Origin: JANNBN01 sp031430595
GTDB taxonomy: Bacteria > Actinomycetota > Acidimicrobiia > Acidimicrobiales > JANYDT01
DNA length: 64,000 nucleotides
Assembly: GCA_031430595.1 (NCBI GenBank)
Contig: JANPBU010000013.1
Coordinates: forward strand, 186,001-250,000
Reading direction: 5' to 3'
The first letter of the stretch is position 1, and each line of letters opens with the position of its first letter. Made by a program: the position numbers and the translations under genes. Of the stretch, positions 8,983 to 17,437 are shown piece after piece. The notes under the pieces were generated by a model. It saw only the letters and a list, made by a program, of their open reading frames with translations, made no database searches and had not been told where the DNA came from.

Positions 8983-10344
8983 CTAGCGACCGGTCGTACT
9001 CCAATGCCACGGTTCGGAGGGCAAATTGTAAAATCCGTACTTATGGGCATTGGCCTTCAGCCATCGATACCCACTGGTTGATCTCGTCAGACCGCGCCCA
9101 TTTTGGGTGAAGTCAATGGCTAAACCGCGTTCGTGTTGCGAAGACCCTGGGCGGGCGGTCGGGGGCCTACAGCCCGACGAACGCATTTGGTAGATGGCAT
9201 AAGTGCTTGAGCCGCAGTGTGCTCGCCGCAATGCAATTTGTCCGGCCGCACTTCGGTAACCGCCGCCACTGAGTGAAACTCCATCCCCGGCAGCAGCGGC
9301 CAGCAACGAAGCAAGTTTGCCCCGAATTGAAGCGGCAACTTTGATTCCGTTCGTGGTTCCGATCGGAAAGTCTCGTACCGGCACGATTTTGCCGTCTTTA
9401 ATCCGAACCCCGTTACGCCTCGCCGCGGCTAGCTGTCGGGCTATGGCACCCTGTTGTTGCAAGATTTGACCGGCCAATTCTTTGTCGATTTGCGCCAACG
9501 AATCAGCTTCAGAGAGCGCCCGTTCGAGTTTGTCTTCCACATCGTTTGAATAGTCTTGGGTTCGAGACCGAGCAGCTACAAGCGACCGCAACCGGGCATC
9601 GGCAGCTTTTCGTTTTGCGGCCCGCCTCTTCTCTGCCTTCTTGGCTCGGCTCAAAGCGATACCGCGATCTTCTTCGAGGGCTCGCAATTTATCGAGATCA
9701 TCGGTTTGTTTTCGATTCAGCACGTTTCGGTAAATCTGGCCAGAAGATGCCGCGGAAAGACTTCGCGCAGTCAACGAAATTGCAACTTGGCTGGCTGGAG
9801 GGTCGACATATGACTGAATAGCGGCCGCTTGGCGTTGCCCACCCAGGGCTTCAATGGCCGAAGATGTTTCATCAACAGCTTCTTTGGCATCAACAACTTC
9901 GATTTCTGCTTCGGCCAAGGCGCGCTTCGCACTTCCCAGTGCTGCGTTTTGGTCTTTGAGATCGTCGGAGAGGGCCTGCAGGTTCTGTTCGACCCGTTTG
10001 TCTTCGTCTTTGAGGGCACTCACTCGCCCCGAAGCAGCGATACGTTGTTTTCGAACCTTCGACTTTCTTGCCTGATTTTGAGACAACGAGACCAGCTTCG
10101 GTGTCTTTTTTCCAGGATTTGCAGCAGTCTTCTTTGTCGTTTTGGTGGTCTTTTTGGCTGCACCGATTGCTTGGGGGGTGAATCCCGCACCCTGCACGAT
10201 TAACGCAAACACGAGAGCGACAACCGCTATCGATCGTTTTCGGGGCACCACCGTAGGCCCGACGACTGAAAGTCGGTCGGAAACTTCGCCGTTCGATGGG
10301 CGCCGGAAGAGGTACAAAGAGTTCATCTGGGGAAAGACGTTCAA
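8983..10344 (-). CDS. Secreted M15-family D-Ala-D-Ala carboxypeptidase with N-terminal coiled coil
   Basis: This 453-residue protein starts with a basic stretch and a hydrophobic signal segment (about residues 35-62). A Lys-rich linker and a long charged coiled coil (about 85-320) follow. The C-terminal M15/VanY domain has SSQHERGLAIDF, giving the His-x6-Asp zinc ligands, and EPWHWS, giving the second zinc His. Coiled coil plus a murein hydrolase resembles FtsEX-type activated peptidases, although a role in division is inference. The start could also be ATG 10326. It is convergent with arfB. Confidence 0.88.
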   Translation of the reverse strand: MNVFPQMNSLYLFRRPSNGEVSDRLSVVGPTVVPRKRSIAVVALVFALIVQGAGFTPQAIGAAKKTTKTTKKTAANPGKKTPKLVSLSQNQARKSKVRKQRIAASGRVSALKDEDKRVEQNLQALSDDLKDQNAALGSAKRALAEAEIEVVDAKEAVDETSSAIEALGGQRQAAAIQSYVDPPASQVAISLTARSLSAASSGQIYRNVLNRKQTDDLDKLRALEEDRGIALSRAKKAEKRRAAKRKAADARLRSLVAARSRTQDYSNDVEDKLERALSEADSLAQIDKELAGQILQQQGAIARQLAAARRNGVRIKDGKIVPVRDFPIGTTNGIKVAASIRGKLASLLAAAAGDGVSLSGGGYRSAAGQIALRRAHCGSSTYAIYQMRSSGCRPPTARPGSSQHERGLAIDFTQNGRGLTRSTSGYRWLKANAHKYGFYNLPSEPWHWSTTGR

Positions 10345-10450
10345 CTAGCAGCTTGCTTTCACTGCATCGACATTTCGGCCGACGAAGTAAAGCTTTGTAT
10401 CTAAAGCGTGCTCAAACTTACCGCAGTCAGTTCTACGATGGGGACATTCA

Positions 10451-10523
10451 GCCTTCGTAGCTCAACGGATAGAGCATTCGCCTTCTAAGCGAACGGTTGC
10501 AGGTTCGAGCCCTGCCGAGGGCG
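10451..10523 (+). tRNA. tRNA-Arg (anticodon TCT)
   Basis: Acceptor GCCTTCG pairs with CGAGGGC. The D-arm is GCTCAACGGATAGAGC, the anticodon loop is CTTCTAA and the T-arm is GCAGGTTCGAGCCCTGC. The discriminator is G and CCA is not encoded. A short T-run (ctttttg) follows directly. Confidence 0.94.
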
Positions 10524-10712
10524 CTTTTTGCCGAAGGTCCGTCCGCCTGTGCCGAGATTTTGTTGCTCGTGCCGGGTATCGGCGGCACCAAATGTCGGCA
10601 CAGACGACCAAACTCGTCACAGGCAAAAAGAGACTCTTAGTCAGTGAGGGGTACCGAAAGCGACTGGGCTTGTGTGTGTCACGAGTCCACGCAGCCCGGT
10701 TACCCTCAAACG

Positions 10713-11174
10713 ATGCCTGAACCAACCGATTCCCGCAATCCGAGGGTAGCAAGTGACTCCGATGGCCCTCTCGATGCCCTTTTCGACCGGGCCGAGGCCG
10801 CAGCAGCGCCCGACGCTGAGGCCGCGATTCGGTCGTCCCCGTCGAATCCAATCAAGCAACTTGGTTCATTTGTCCTTCGATCAGGTAAACGCATCGCGAT
10901 CGCGATCATCGGCGGAAGTGTGGTTGCCGCGGGAATCGCGATGTTGGTACTTCCCGGACCTGGGTTCGTGGTGATTATCGCGGGCTTGGCGATTTTGGCT
11001 ACGGAGTTTGCGTGGGCAAAAGCCGCCCTCGACCGGGCCAAACAAAAGGCCGACCAAGCCAAACGCCTTGCTACCGGTGGCGATCCGACCAGGGCAAAGT
11101 TTCTTAATATTGCCCTCGTTGCTTTAGGTGTTGTTGCCCTGGCCACTTCTGTGTGGTGGTACCGCTTTCGTTAG
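10713..11174 (+). CDS. PGPGW-type small membrane protein
   Basis: This 153-residue protein has a polar, acidic N-terminus and two close membrane helices (about residues 65-105) around the motif LPGPGFVVIIAGLAILATEF. A third helix lies at the C-terminus (ALVALGVVALATSVWWY). The LPGPG...LATEF core defines the putative transmembrane PGPGW family, whose function is unknown. ATG 10713 is chosen because the open frame upstream lacks plausible coding content. The next gene follows 64 bp later on the same strand. Confidence 0.85.
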   Translation: MPEPTDSRNPRVASDSDGPLDALFDRAEAAAAPDAEAAIRSSPSNPIKQLGSFVLRSGKRIAIAIIGGSVVAAGIAMLVLPGPGFVVIIAGLAILATEFAWAKAALDRAKQKADQAKRLATGGDPTRAKFLNIALVALGVVALATSVWWYRFR

Positions 11175-11238
11175 CCCATCAACGGGTATTCATATGCCGT
11201 TCGTGGTTGATGGTGCCGTGGTCGTAACATTGCGACCA

Positions 11239-12168
11239 ATGTCAACTGATTCTGCTTCACACTCAAAACGGATTGCCATCACCGGTGCGACCGGCCTTAT
11301 CGGTACCGCGCTTGGCGCGTACCTTCGGTCGCAAGCGCATACCGTCATTCGAGTGGTTCGGCGCAACCCAACCGGTGACGATGTGATGTGGGACCCGAAC
11401 GCAGGAACTATCGAAACAGCAAAACTCGAAGGGGTCGACGTTATTGTTCACCTGGCCGGCGAGGGCATTGCTGACTCGAAATGGACCGAAGAACACAAAG
11501 CCGCAGTGCTCGATTCTCGTCTTAAGGGCACGACACTGATTGCCAAGACCATTGCGTCGCTCTCGCAGAAACCGAGCGTTTTCGCTAGCGGGTCGGCCAT
11601 TGGGTTTTACGGCGACCGGGGCTCAGACGAAATGACCGAATCGTCTTCGGCTGGCACCGGTTTTCTGGCCGACGTGGTGAAGGTGTGGGAAGAATCAACT
11701 GCCGCAGCCGAAGGAATCGGGGTTCGGGTTGCGCACCTGCGTACCGGCATCGTCATGTCGACTCGTGGTGGGGCGTTGAAACCACAGCTTCTTCCGTTCA
11801 AACTCGGTGCGGGTGGCCGAATTGGCCCGGGCACCCAGTACCTTCCGTGGATCATCATTCACGACATGATTCGGGCCGTACTTCACGTCATCGAAACACC
11901 GTCCCTCGAGGGCCCCATCAATATGGTTGGGCCGCATCCTGCGACGAATGCCGAATTCACGAAGGCCCTAGGTAAGGCCCTGCATCGCCCAACGATCATC
12001 CCCACCCCCCTATTGCCCATCAAGGTGTTGTTCGGTGAACAGATGGTGAAAGAAATGCTGCTCGGAAGCAACCGGGTACTGCCAACAAAACTGTTGGCGA
12101 GTGGTTTCGTCTTCGAACATCCGGAATTGTTGGCCGCGCTTCGACTGTTGCTTGACACCCGGTCGTAA
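11239..12168 (+). CDS. TIGR01777-family NAD-dependent epimerase-like protein (YfcH/SulA type)
   Basis: This 309-residue protein has an N-terminal Rossmann motif ITGATGLIGTALG and the family stretches VHLAGEGIADSKWTEEHK and RTGIVMSTRGGALK. It also has the C-terminal DUF1731-like end GSNRVLPTKLLASGF. The family is extended-SDR-like, and its substrate is unknown. ATG 11239 directly precedes the domain; an upstream ATG at 11194 would add an unconserved leader. It ends 3 bp before the FAD oxidoreductase start, so the two are likely co-translated. Confidence 0.9.
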   Translation: MSTDSASHSKRIAITGATGLIGTALGAYLRSQAHTVIRVVRRNPTGDDVMWDPNAGTIETAKLEGVDVIVHLAGEGIADSKWTEEHKAAVLDSRLKGTTLIAKTIASLSQKPSVFASGSAIGFYGDRGSDEMTESSSAGTGFLADVVKVWEESTAAAEGIGVRVAHLRTGIVMSTRGGALKPQLLPFKLGAGGRIGPGTQYLPWIIIHDMIRAVLHVIETPSLEGPINMVGPHPATNAEFTKALGKALHRPTIIPTPLLPIKVLFGEQMVKEMLLGSNRVLPTKLLASGFVFEHPELLAALRLLLDTRS

Positions 12169-12171
12169 CCG

Positions 12172-13461
12172 GTGTCACGCTTTTCGGCAACGGACAGTCC
12201 CGATGTTGATGTTGTCATTGTGGGTGCCGGTCTTGCCGGGCTGGCTGCGGCAACCGAACTACAGGGTCACGGCCTGAGCGTTGCAGTTCTGGAAGGCTCA
12301 GACGGCATCGGAGGACGGGTGCGTACCGACGTTGTCGACGGCTTCCTTCTCGACCGGGGGTTTCAGGTCATGCTCTCGGCTTACGCTGAGGCCCGCCGCC
12401 TGCTTGACTACGACGCACTTGATCTCAGGTCATTTGAACCGGGCGCCCTGGTGAGGATCGATGGTCGTATGGCTACCGTTTCCGACCCGTTTCGCCGCCC
12501 GTTGCAAACTGTGGCTACAGCCCGCGCACCCATTGGAACGTTGGCTGACAAGGCCCGTATTGCCAAACTGAAATTTGATATCAGCCGAACGAGTGTCGAG
12601 GAGATTTGGCAAAAACCCGAGAGCACCACGCTCGACCATCTACGGAAACTCGGTTTCTCCGACCTGATCATCGACAGGTTTCTTCGTCCCCTGTTTTCAG
12701 GTATTTCGCTTGACTCCAAACTTGACGGCTCGTCTCGTATGTTCGATTACGTGTTCCGCATGCTCGGCGAGGGCGACAATGTTGTTCCGGCGAACGGGAT
12801 GGGTCGCATTCCGCTTCAGCTTGCTGCGAAACTTCCGAAAGAGACCGTACGCTTACATACGAAGGTTGATTCAATCGCCGATGGGGTCGTTGCGCTCAAT
12901 GGCGGCGAACGTTTAAGTGCACGGGCTGTCATTGTTGCTACCGATGGTCCGGCTGCTTCGGCCCTTCTTTCAACAGCCGGAATAACCCTGGCTGTTCCGG
13001 GTTCTCAGCCAGTTTCATGTGTGTACTTTTCGGCTGCGAACAGCCCGGTTGATTCGGCAACCATCGTTCTCAACGGTTCTGGTTCGTCCAATGGGCCAGT
13101 CACCAACGTTGCCGTTATGTCGAAAGTTTCGGCTGCTTACGCACCGCCCGGACGACACCTGGTGGCGGTATCGGTACTCGGCACACCTACTACTTCCGAT
13201 GACATGTTGGCCGCCTCGATACGGAAACAAATGGTGTCGTGGTTCGGGTCAACTGTAAACGACTGGGATCATCTGCGTACCTACCATATTGCTCATGCGC
13301 AGCCTTCGCAGCGGACCCTCACCCCGCATGAGCGACCGGTTACGTTAGGCAGCGGAGTGTTTGTGGCCGGAGACCATCGCGACCAGGCGAGCATTCAGGG
13401 TGCGCTTCGAAGCGGAACCAGAACCGCTTCGGCGGTGCTGGCCGAACTTGGCGCCGAGTAG
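12172..13461 (+). CDS. FAD-dependent amine-oxidase-type oxidoreductase (phytoene desaturase / protoporphyrinogen oxidase-like)
   Basis: This 429-residue protein starts with GTG. The dinucleotide-binding motif VVIVGAGLAGLAAATEL lies at residues 14-31, followed by VLEGSDGIGGRVRT, and the C-terminal FAD motif is GVFVAGDHRDQASIQGALRSG. This layout is typical of the NAD(P)-binding amine oxidase superfamily, and the close relatives I recall are uncharacterised. It is coupled to the TIGR01777 gene (3-bp gap), so the two may act in one redox pathway. The natural substrate is unknown. Confidence 0.9.
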   Translation: MSRFSATDSPDVDVVIVGAGLAGLAAATELQGHGLSVAVLEGSDGIGGRVRTDVVDGFLLDRGFQVMLSAYAEARRLLDYDALDLRSFEPGALVRIDGRMATVSDPFRRPLQTVATARAPIGTLADKARIAKLKFDISRTSVEEIWQKPESTTLDHLRKLGFSDLIIDRFLRPLFSGISLDSKLDGSSRMFDYVFRMLGEGDNVVPANGMGRIPLQLAAKLPKETVRLHTKVDSIADGVVALNGGERLSARAVIVATDGPAASALLSTAGITLAVPGSQPVSCVYFSAANSPVDSATIVLNGSGSSNGPVTNVAVMSKVSAAYAPPGRHLVAVSVLGTPTTSDDMLAASIRKQMVSWFGSTVNDWDHLRTYHIAHAQPSQRTLTPHERPVTLGSGVFVAGDHRDQASIQGALRSGTRTASAVLAELGAE

Positions 13462-13505
13462 CCGCGTATCTTTTTTCGTAGTTTCGGCAGCGGCGACCCA
13501 ATTCC

Positions 13506-14417
13506 CTAGGTGCGGGTCGCAACCGCCCCGAGGTCGGCGATTTCGGCGGTTACCTGGGGCCAGCGGTGCTTCGGCAAATCGTGTCCCATGTCGTCGAACA
13601 CAACATAGCGACAACCGGGAATTGCCGCTGCTGTTGCTGCCCCACCCGAAATTGGAACCAGGCGGTCCATTCGGCCGTGGATGACCAGCGACGGAACCTT
13701 GACGTGTCGAAGTGCTTCGGTCCGGTCTCCGCTCGCCATGATCGCGGCCGTTTGAAAACTTCGACCGGCCGGATGGAAGCCACGTTCCAAAGAAAGCACG
13801 GCCCGAGCCCTCGCCTCGGCTTCGTCAAACTTTGCCCCAGAAAGTGATCTCGCCATCGACACACTTGTTTCGACGGCACGATCTTTCGGTACTGGCTTGA
13901 GTAACGGAAGCATCTTGAACCCGAACGACAACGAGGCCTGACCAACGCGAGGATTTCCGGTGGTTGACATGATTGACGTCATCGTAAGTACCCGTTGTGG
14001 ATAGGCGATCGCCATCGACTGAACGATCATTCCGCCCATTGACGCACCGACGATATGTGCACGATCGATACCAAGGTGATCGAGCACACTGAAGGCATCG
14101 TCAGACATATCGCTGAGCAGGTATTTCGATTGCGGGGCCTTACCCGTGACACGAACCTTGATGAATTCGGTGGCCGAAGGCGGATCACCGGGAGTGATCG
14201 TACTTTTCCCGCAATCGCGATTGTCGAAACGAATAACGAAGAACCCGGCTTCAACCAATTGCTCGATAAGACCATCGGGCCACAGAACCATCTGCGCGCC
14301 TAACCCCATCACGAGCAGCAATGGTGGTTGAGAAACGTCACCAAACGTTTCGTATTCAAATTCGTAACCGGCGAACGGAGCTTTCGTTCGCACGGCGCGT
14401 CCTACGACTGACTGCAT
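13506..14417 (-). CDS. Alpha/beta-fold hydrolase
   Basis: This 303-residue protein has an oxyanion region (LVMGLGAQMVLWP), nucleophile elbow VGASMGG (Ser about residue 127), an acid residue in HGRMDRLVP and a terminal His in MGHDLPKHRWP. It resembles the 3-oxoadipate enol-lactonase and general esterase groups. The specific ester or lactone is not predictable. It starts 11 bp after the clpP stop on the same strand and may be read through from clpP. Confidence 0.88.
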   Translation of the reverse strand: MQSVVGRAVRTKAPFAGYEFEYETFGDVSQPPLLLVMGLGAQMVLWPDGLIEQLVEAGFFVIRFDNRDCGKSTITPGDPPSATEFIKVRVTGKAPQSKYLLSDMSDDAFSVLDHLGIDRAHIVGASMGGMIVQSMAIAYPQRVLTMTSIMSTTGNPRVGQASLSFGFKMLPLLKPVPKDRAVETSVSMARSLSGAKFDEAEARARAVLSLERGFHPAGRSFQTAAIMASGDRTEALRHVKVPSLVIHGRMDRLVPISGGAATAAAIPGCRYVVFDDMGHDLPKHRWPQVTAEIADLGAVATRT

Positions 14418-14428
14418 TCCTAAAGAAA

Positions 14429-15013
14429 TCAGTTCGGGTTCTGACGAACAATTTCGTCGATGAGACCGTATTCCAGCGCCTCTTCGGCGGTAAACCAGCG
14501 GTCACGATCGGCGTCGGCTTCGATTTGCTCAACGGTTTGGCCGGTCATTTCGGCAGTAAGCTTTGCCATCAATTTCTTCGTCTTGATGATTTGGGTTGCA
14601 TGAATCTGAATGTCGGCCGCGGTGCCCTGCATTTGGCCGAGGGGCTGATGCATGAGGATACGGCCGTTGGGTAGTGAGTAGCGCTTGCCCTTTGCCCCAG
14701 CCGAGAGCAAGAACTGGCCCATAGACGCAGCCATTCCCATGCAGATGGTGACAATGTCTGACTTCACAAAGTTCATCGTGTCGTAGATGGCCATGCCTGC
14801 GTACACCGACCCACCGGGCGAGTTGATGTAGAGCGAAATATCTTTTGTGTTGTCTTCGGCGTCTAGCAGCAACAGCTTGGCGTTGATCTCATTGGCGACT
14901 TTGTCATCGACCTGGGAGCCAAGAATAACGATGCGTTCGCGAAGCAAACGCTCAAACACATCGCCTTGCGGCATACCGGAGGAAGACTGAGCAACGATTT
15001 CGGGGAGTGACAT
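14429..15013 (-). CDS. clpP: ATP-dependent Clp protease proteolytic subunit
   Basis: This 194-residue protein has the full catalytic triad: Ser97 in GMAASMGQF, His122 in LMHQPLG and Asp171 in DRDRWF. SPGGSVYAGMAIYDTM is the substrate-channel strand. ClpP assembles as a 14-mer and degrades substrates fed by ClpX or ClpC ATPases. Actinobacteria usually carry two adjacent clpP genes followed by clpX. Here only one copy is seen, with no clpX, and its neighbours are a hydrolase and tRNA-Leu. Confidence 0.97.
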   Translation of the reverse strand: MSLPEIVAQSSSGMPQGDVFERLLRERIVILGSQVDDKVANEINAKLLLLDAEDNTKDISLYINSPGGSVYAGMAIYDTMNFVKSDIVTICMGMAASMGQFLLSAGAKGKRYSLPNGRILMHQPLGQMQGTAADIQIHATQIIKTKKLMAKLTAEMTGQTVEQIEADADRDRWFTAEEALEYGLIDEIVRQNPN

Positions 15014-15115
15014 GCAAGCAGATTATGCGCTAACTCACCCTTACGAGACCGTCAGCAATCATGAATTTGTTCGACACTATGCCAAGACCGTGCAAAACTG
15101 TGCTTGCTGACCTTT

Positions 15116-15197
15116 GCGGGTGTGGCGGAATTGGCAGACGCGCCAGGTTTAGGTCCTGGTTTCGAAAGAAGTGCAGGTTCAATTCCTGTCGCCCGCA
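15116..15197 (+). tRNA. tRNA-Leu (anticodon TAG)
   Basis: Acceptor GCGGGTG pairs with CGCCCGC, the anticodon loop is TTTAGGT, and a class II long variable arm follows. The T-arm is GCAGGTTCAATTCCTGT. CCA is not encoded. An integrase relic starts 63 bp downstream, making this tRNA the probable attachment site of the decayed island. Confidence 0.95.
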
Positions 15198-15260
15198 CAA
15201 AGCCTGTGACCAGGGGAAACGGCTCCTCGGCCGTTCTGACCGGTTGGTCGGTTTCGCAAG

Positions 15261-16160
15261 GTGCGCCTGCAGGAGTACCTCGTTGACGAGTGGCTGCTAG
15301 CGATCAAGGCCAGTGTGAAGGAGTCCACGCACGCGCACTATCGGCCCAACGTCCGCCAGCACTTGGTCCCGCGCTTGGGCTCTCAGCGCCTGTCGGCCCT
15401 GTCTCCCGCTGCGTTGAACGCTATGTACGCAGACCTTCTCGCGAACGGTCGGGCCGACCGCACCGGCGGACTCGAGTCGAAAAGCGTGAAGGAAGTGCAC
15501 ACGATCCTGCACAAGGCGCTGCACGACGCCGTTCGGTGGGGCCGCCTTGGTCGCAACCCTGCCGACCTTGCCGAGCCACCGACCGTGCGGTCACCGGAAA
15601 TGAAGATCTGGAGCGCCGAGCAGCTGCGCACGTTCCTTGCGTTTGTTGCCGATGATCGTCTGCACGCGATGTGGCTGCTGCTGGCGACAACCGGCATGCG
15701 CCGAGGGGAAGTGCTGGGTCTGCGGTGGTCGCCACGTGGACCACAGGAACTAGCGGGTCCAGGTCATGCAAGTGCTGAACCAGGTGGAGTACAAGCTCGT
15801 GTTCTCGGAGCCCAAGACGAACAAGGCGCGGCGTTCAGTGGCTCTCGATCCGGTGACGGCGGGGGCGTTGCGTTCACTCGGGCGGCGCAGGCCGCCGAGC
15901 GATTGGCGTGGGGCGAGGGTAGGACCGACAGCGGACTCGTGTTCACCAACGAGGACGGCCCGCCAACGAACCCGCAACGGATCAGCCGCGTGTTCGTGAG
16001 GAACGGCGAGCGGGCCCGGCTACCGGCGATCCGGCTTCACGACGTGCGGCACAGCTATGCCTCGGCTGCGCTTGCCGCCAACGTGCCCGCGAAGGTCGTG
16101 AGCGAACGGCTGGGGCATGCGAACATCGCCATCACGCTCGACACGTACTCCCACGTCCTC
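15261..16160 (+). pseudogene. Tyrosine recombinase (phage-type integrase), decayed
   Basis: The core-binding domain (about 15300-15560) and most catalytic motifs survive: Arg in TTGMRRGEVLGLRW, HDVRHSYAS, LGHANIAITLDTYSHV with the likely nucleophile Tyr. The middle is broken. After GLRW the match jumps to another frame (VMQVLNQVEYKLVFSEPK), which is itself preceded by a TAG, and it returns to the first frame near 15880. The N-terminal arm-binding domain is missing. At about 16160 the reading frame runs into sequence antisense to an antitoxin gene, so the 3' end is truncated by a deletion. It is not expected to be active. Confidence 0.85.
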
Positions 16161-16490
16161 CCTGCGCCACGCCGATTCGGGCTCAAGCAGGTTCAACGGG
16201 AACAGCACGCCGTCGATGCGGACACCGACTTCGAGTTCGCCGCCCAACGCTTCGACGGCGTTGCGAAGTCGGCTGAGTGACATGTCGTCTGCACGTTCGA
16301 GCTTCGACACCGCAGGCTGGTTCACGTGGAGCGCGGCCGCGAGGTCCTCCTGCGTGAGCGAGAGATGCCGACGCAACTCGGCCAGCGAGTAGCTACGGAT
16401 CTCGTCCTCCAGCTCGGCGCGAGCCTCGGCGCGGTCGGCGTCGGTGGCCTTGCTGAGCTTCTTGATCTCTGACCACTTCTTGGTGCCCAT
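16020..16490 (-). CDS. XRE-family antitoxin (HigA-like) with antisense-derived C-terminal tail
   Basis: ATG 16490 is preceded by AAGGAG at good spacing. An acidic helix (RAEARAELEDEIRSY) is followed by an HTH (LRRHLSLTQEDLAAALHVNQPAVSKLE) and the conserved end ALGGELEVGVRIDG. These are typical of HigA-type antitoxins that follow their toxin. After about LFPLNLLEPE the frame continues for some 50 residues as the complement of the integrase relic, so the original stop has been lost. The HTH part looks intact and could still bind DNA. The toxin partner upstream is broken. Confidence 0.75.
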   Translation of the reverse strand: MGTKKWSEIKKLSKATDADRAEARAELEDEIRSYSLAELRRHLSLTQEDLAAALHVNQPAVSKLERADDMSLSRLRNAVEALGGELEVGVRIDGVLFPLNLLEPESAWRREDVGVRVERDGDVRMPQPFAHDLRGHVGGKRSRGIAVPHVVKPDRR

Positions 16491-16762
16491 CAGTTCTTCT
16501 CCTTGTCGGTCTGGCCGGTCTCGTCCAGGTAGTTCTCGTACAACGCATCGGCAGCTGGCACGGCCGTCAGGTACCAGTCGTTCCACTGGCTGTCCTCGGC
16601 CTTGTCGCCGCCAAGCAGCAGGAGGGCCTCACGTTATGGGTCGAAGATGAACAGCACCCGTAGATGGGCCCGCCCCGACTTCGCCCGAAGCTCCTCCATG
16701 TTCTTATGGGTCGACGTCGTGATCTCGCCGGCGAACTCGTCGGTGCCTGAGACTTCCCACAC
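16490..16762 (-). pseudogene. HigB-like toxin with internal deletion and ochre codon
   Basis: From GTG 16762 the frame reads VWEVSGTDEFAG, then jumps straight to EITTSTHKNMEELR and RVLFIFDP. About 35 codons that HigB/Gp49-type toxins normally carry between these blocks are absent. An in-frame TAA follows FDP, after which the family sequence resumes as EALLLLGGDKAEDSQWNDWY. The final TGA overlaps the antitoxin ATG (TGATG), preserving the original coupling. The toxin is most likely dead. Confidence 0.75.
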
Positions 16763-16817
16763 CCCAACAGTATTCACGAGAAAGACTATTCCTGTGAAGG
16801 AATGATGCGCGAATCGG

Positions 16818-16952
16818 ATGGGCCCCGCGCGAACATGGGCAGATGTCCGCAGCTCCGAACGCGAACGAGTTGGCAAGACCCTGCAGGAGATGGTGACGGA
16901 AGCCGAGGACATGGGCCTCTACGACCTCGACCCGCTTCCCTCCCGGCGCTGA
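16818..16952 (+). CDS. Small ORF coupled to a DUF6188-like gene
   Basis: This 44-codon ORF (MGPARTWADVRSSER..., ending DPLPSRR) stops with a TGA that overlaps the next ATG as TGATG. It is rich in charged residues and may be the remaining piece of a larger upstream gene. I do not recognise it. The only support is the coupling and the coding-like composition. Confidence 0.3.
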   Translation: MGPARTWADVRSSERERVGKTLQEMVTEAEDMGLYDLDPLPSRR

Positions 16953-17306
16953 TGTACAGAATCCCAAGCAATCTCGACTTGTCGCCTGTTGTCGGAGAGT
17001 TCACCACGCAAGTTCGCGTAGGCCAGTTCGATCTCCAGTTCACGTTCGGCTCGGTCAACTTCGCGGCCCAGTCTCCGGTACAACTCCTGCGCGACGACGA
17101 GCCGATTGCTACATGGGAAAGAGGGCCGGTGGCCCGACCCCGGCTTCTACGACATCATGAACACCGCCGTGTGTCGCAGCGAGATCGTCAACGATCGCCA
17201 CATCGAGATCGAGTTCGACAACGGCCTCACGATGCGACTCGTCGACGACTCGGACCAATACGAGTGCTTGCTCATCACGATCGACGGACACCTCTGGGTC
17301 ATCTGA
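16952..17306 (+). pseudogene. DUF6188-like protein, frameshifted
   Basis: ATG 16952 opens a frame reading MYRIPSNLDLSPVVGEFTTQ and then a beta-rich stretch to DDEPIATW. The continuation lies one frame over: EGRWPDPGFYDIMNTAVC and FDNGLTMRLVDDSDQYECLLI, ending HLWVI at 17306. Joined, they make about 117 residues with the DUF6188 pattern (a short beta protein ending with a DDSDQYES-type motif). Such genes often sit beside polymorphic toxins as possible immunity genes. A single indel near 17115-17125 breaks it. Confidence 0.6.
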
Positions 17307-17364
17307 GGACGGCTCATAAATCCGCGTGCGCAATGAACCAACGGCGTGCGAGAATTGAGGCCTT

Positions 17365-17435
17365 CCGCGTGTAGCTCACCAGTCAGAGCACCGGGCTGTA
17401 CCCGGAGGGAGCAGGGGCAGCACCTGCCATGCGGG
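17365..17435 (+). tRNA. tRNA-shaped relic (possible tRNA pseudogene)
   Basis: A cloverleaf can be drawn: acceptor CCGCGTG with CATGCGG, D-stem GCTC/GAGC, anticodon stem CCGGG/CCCGG and T-stem GCAGG/CCTGC with a 7-base loop. The anticodon loop CTGTA has only five bases and the T-loop lacks the TTC motif, so it is unlikely to work as a tRNA. It ends at the start of the next ORF and may be a remnant of a tRNA carried by the element. Confidence 0.4.
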
Positions 17436-17437
17436 CT

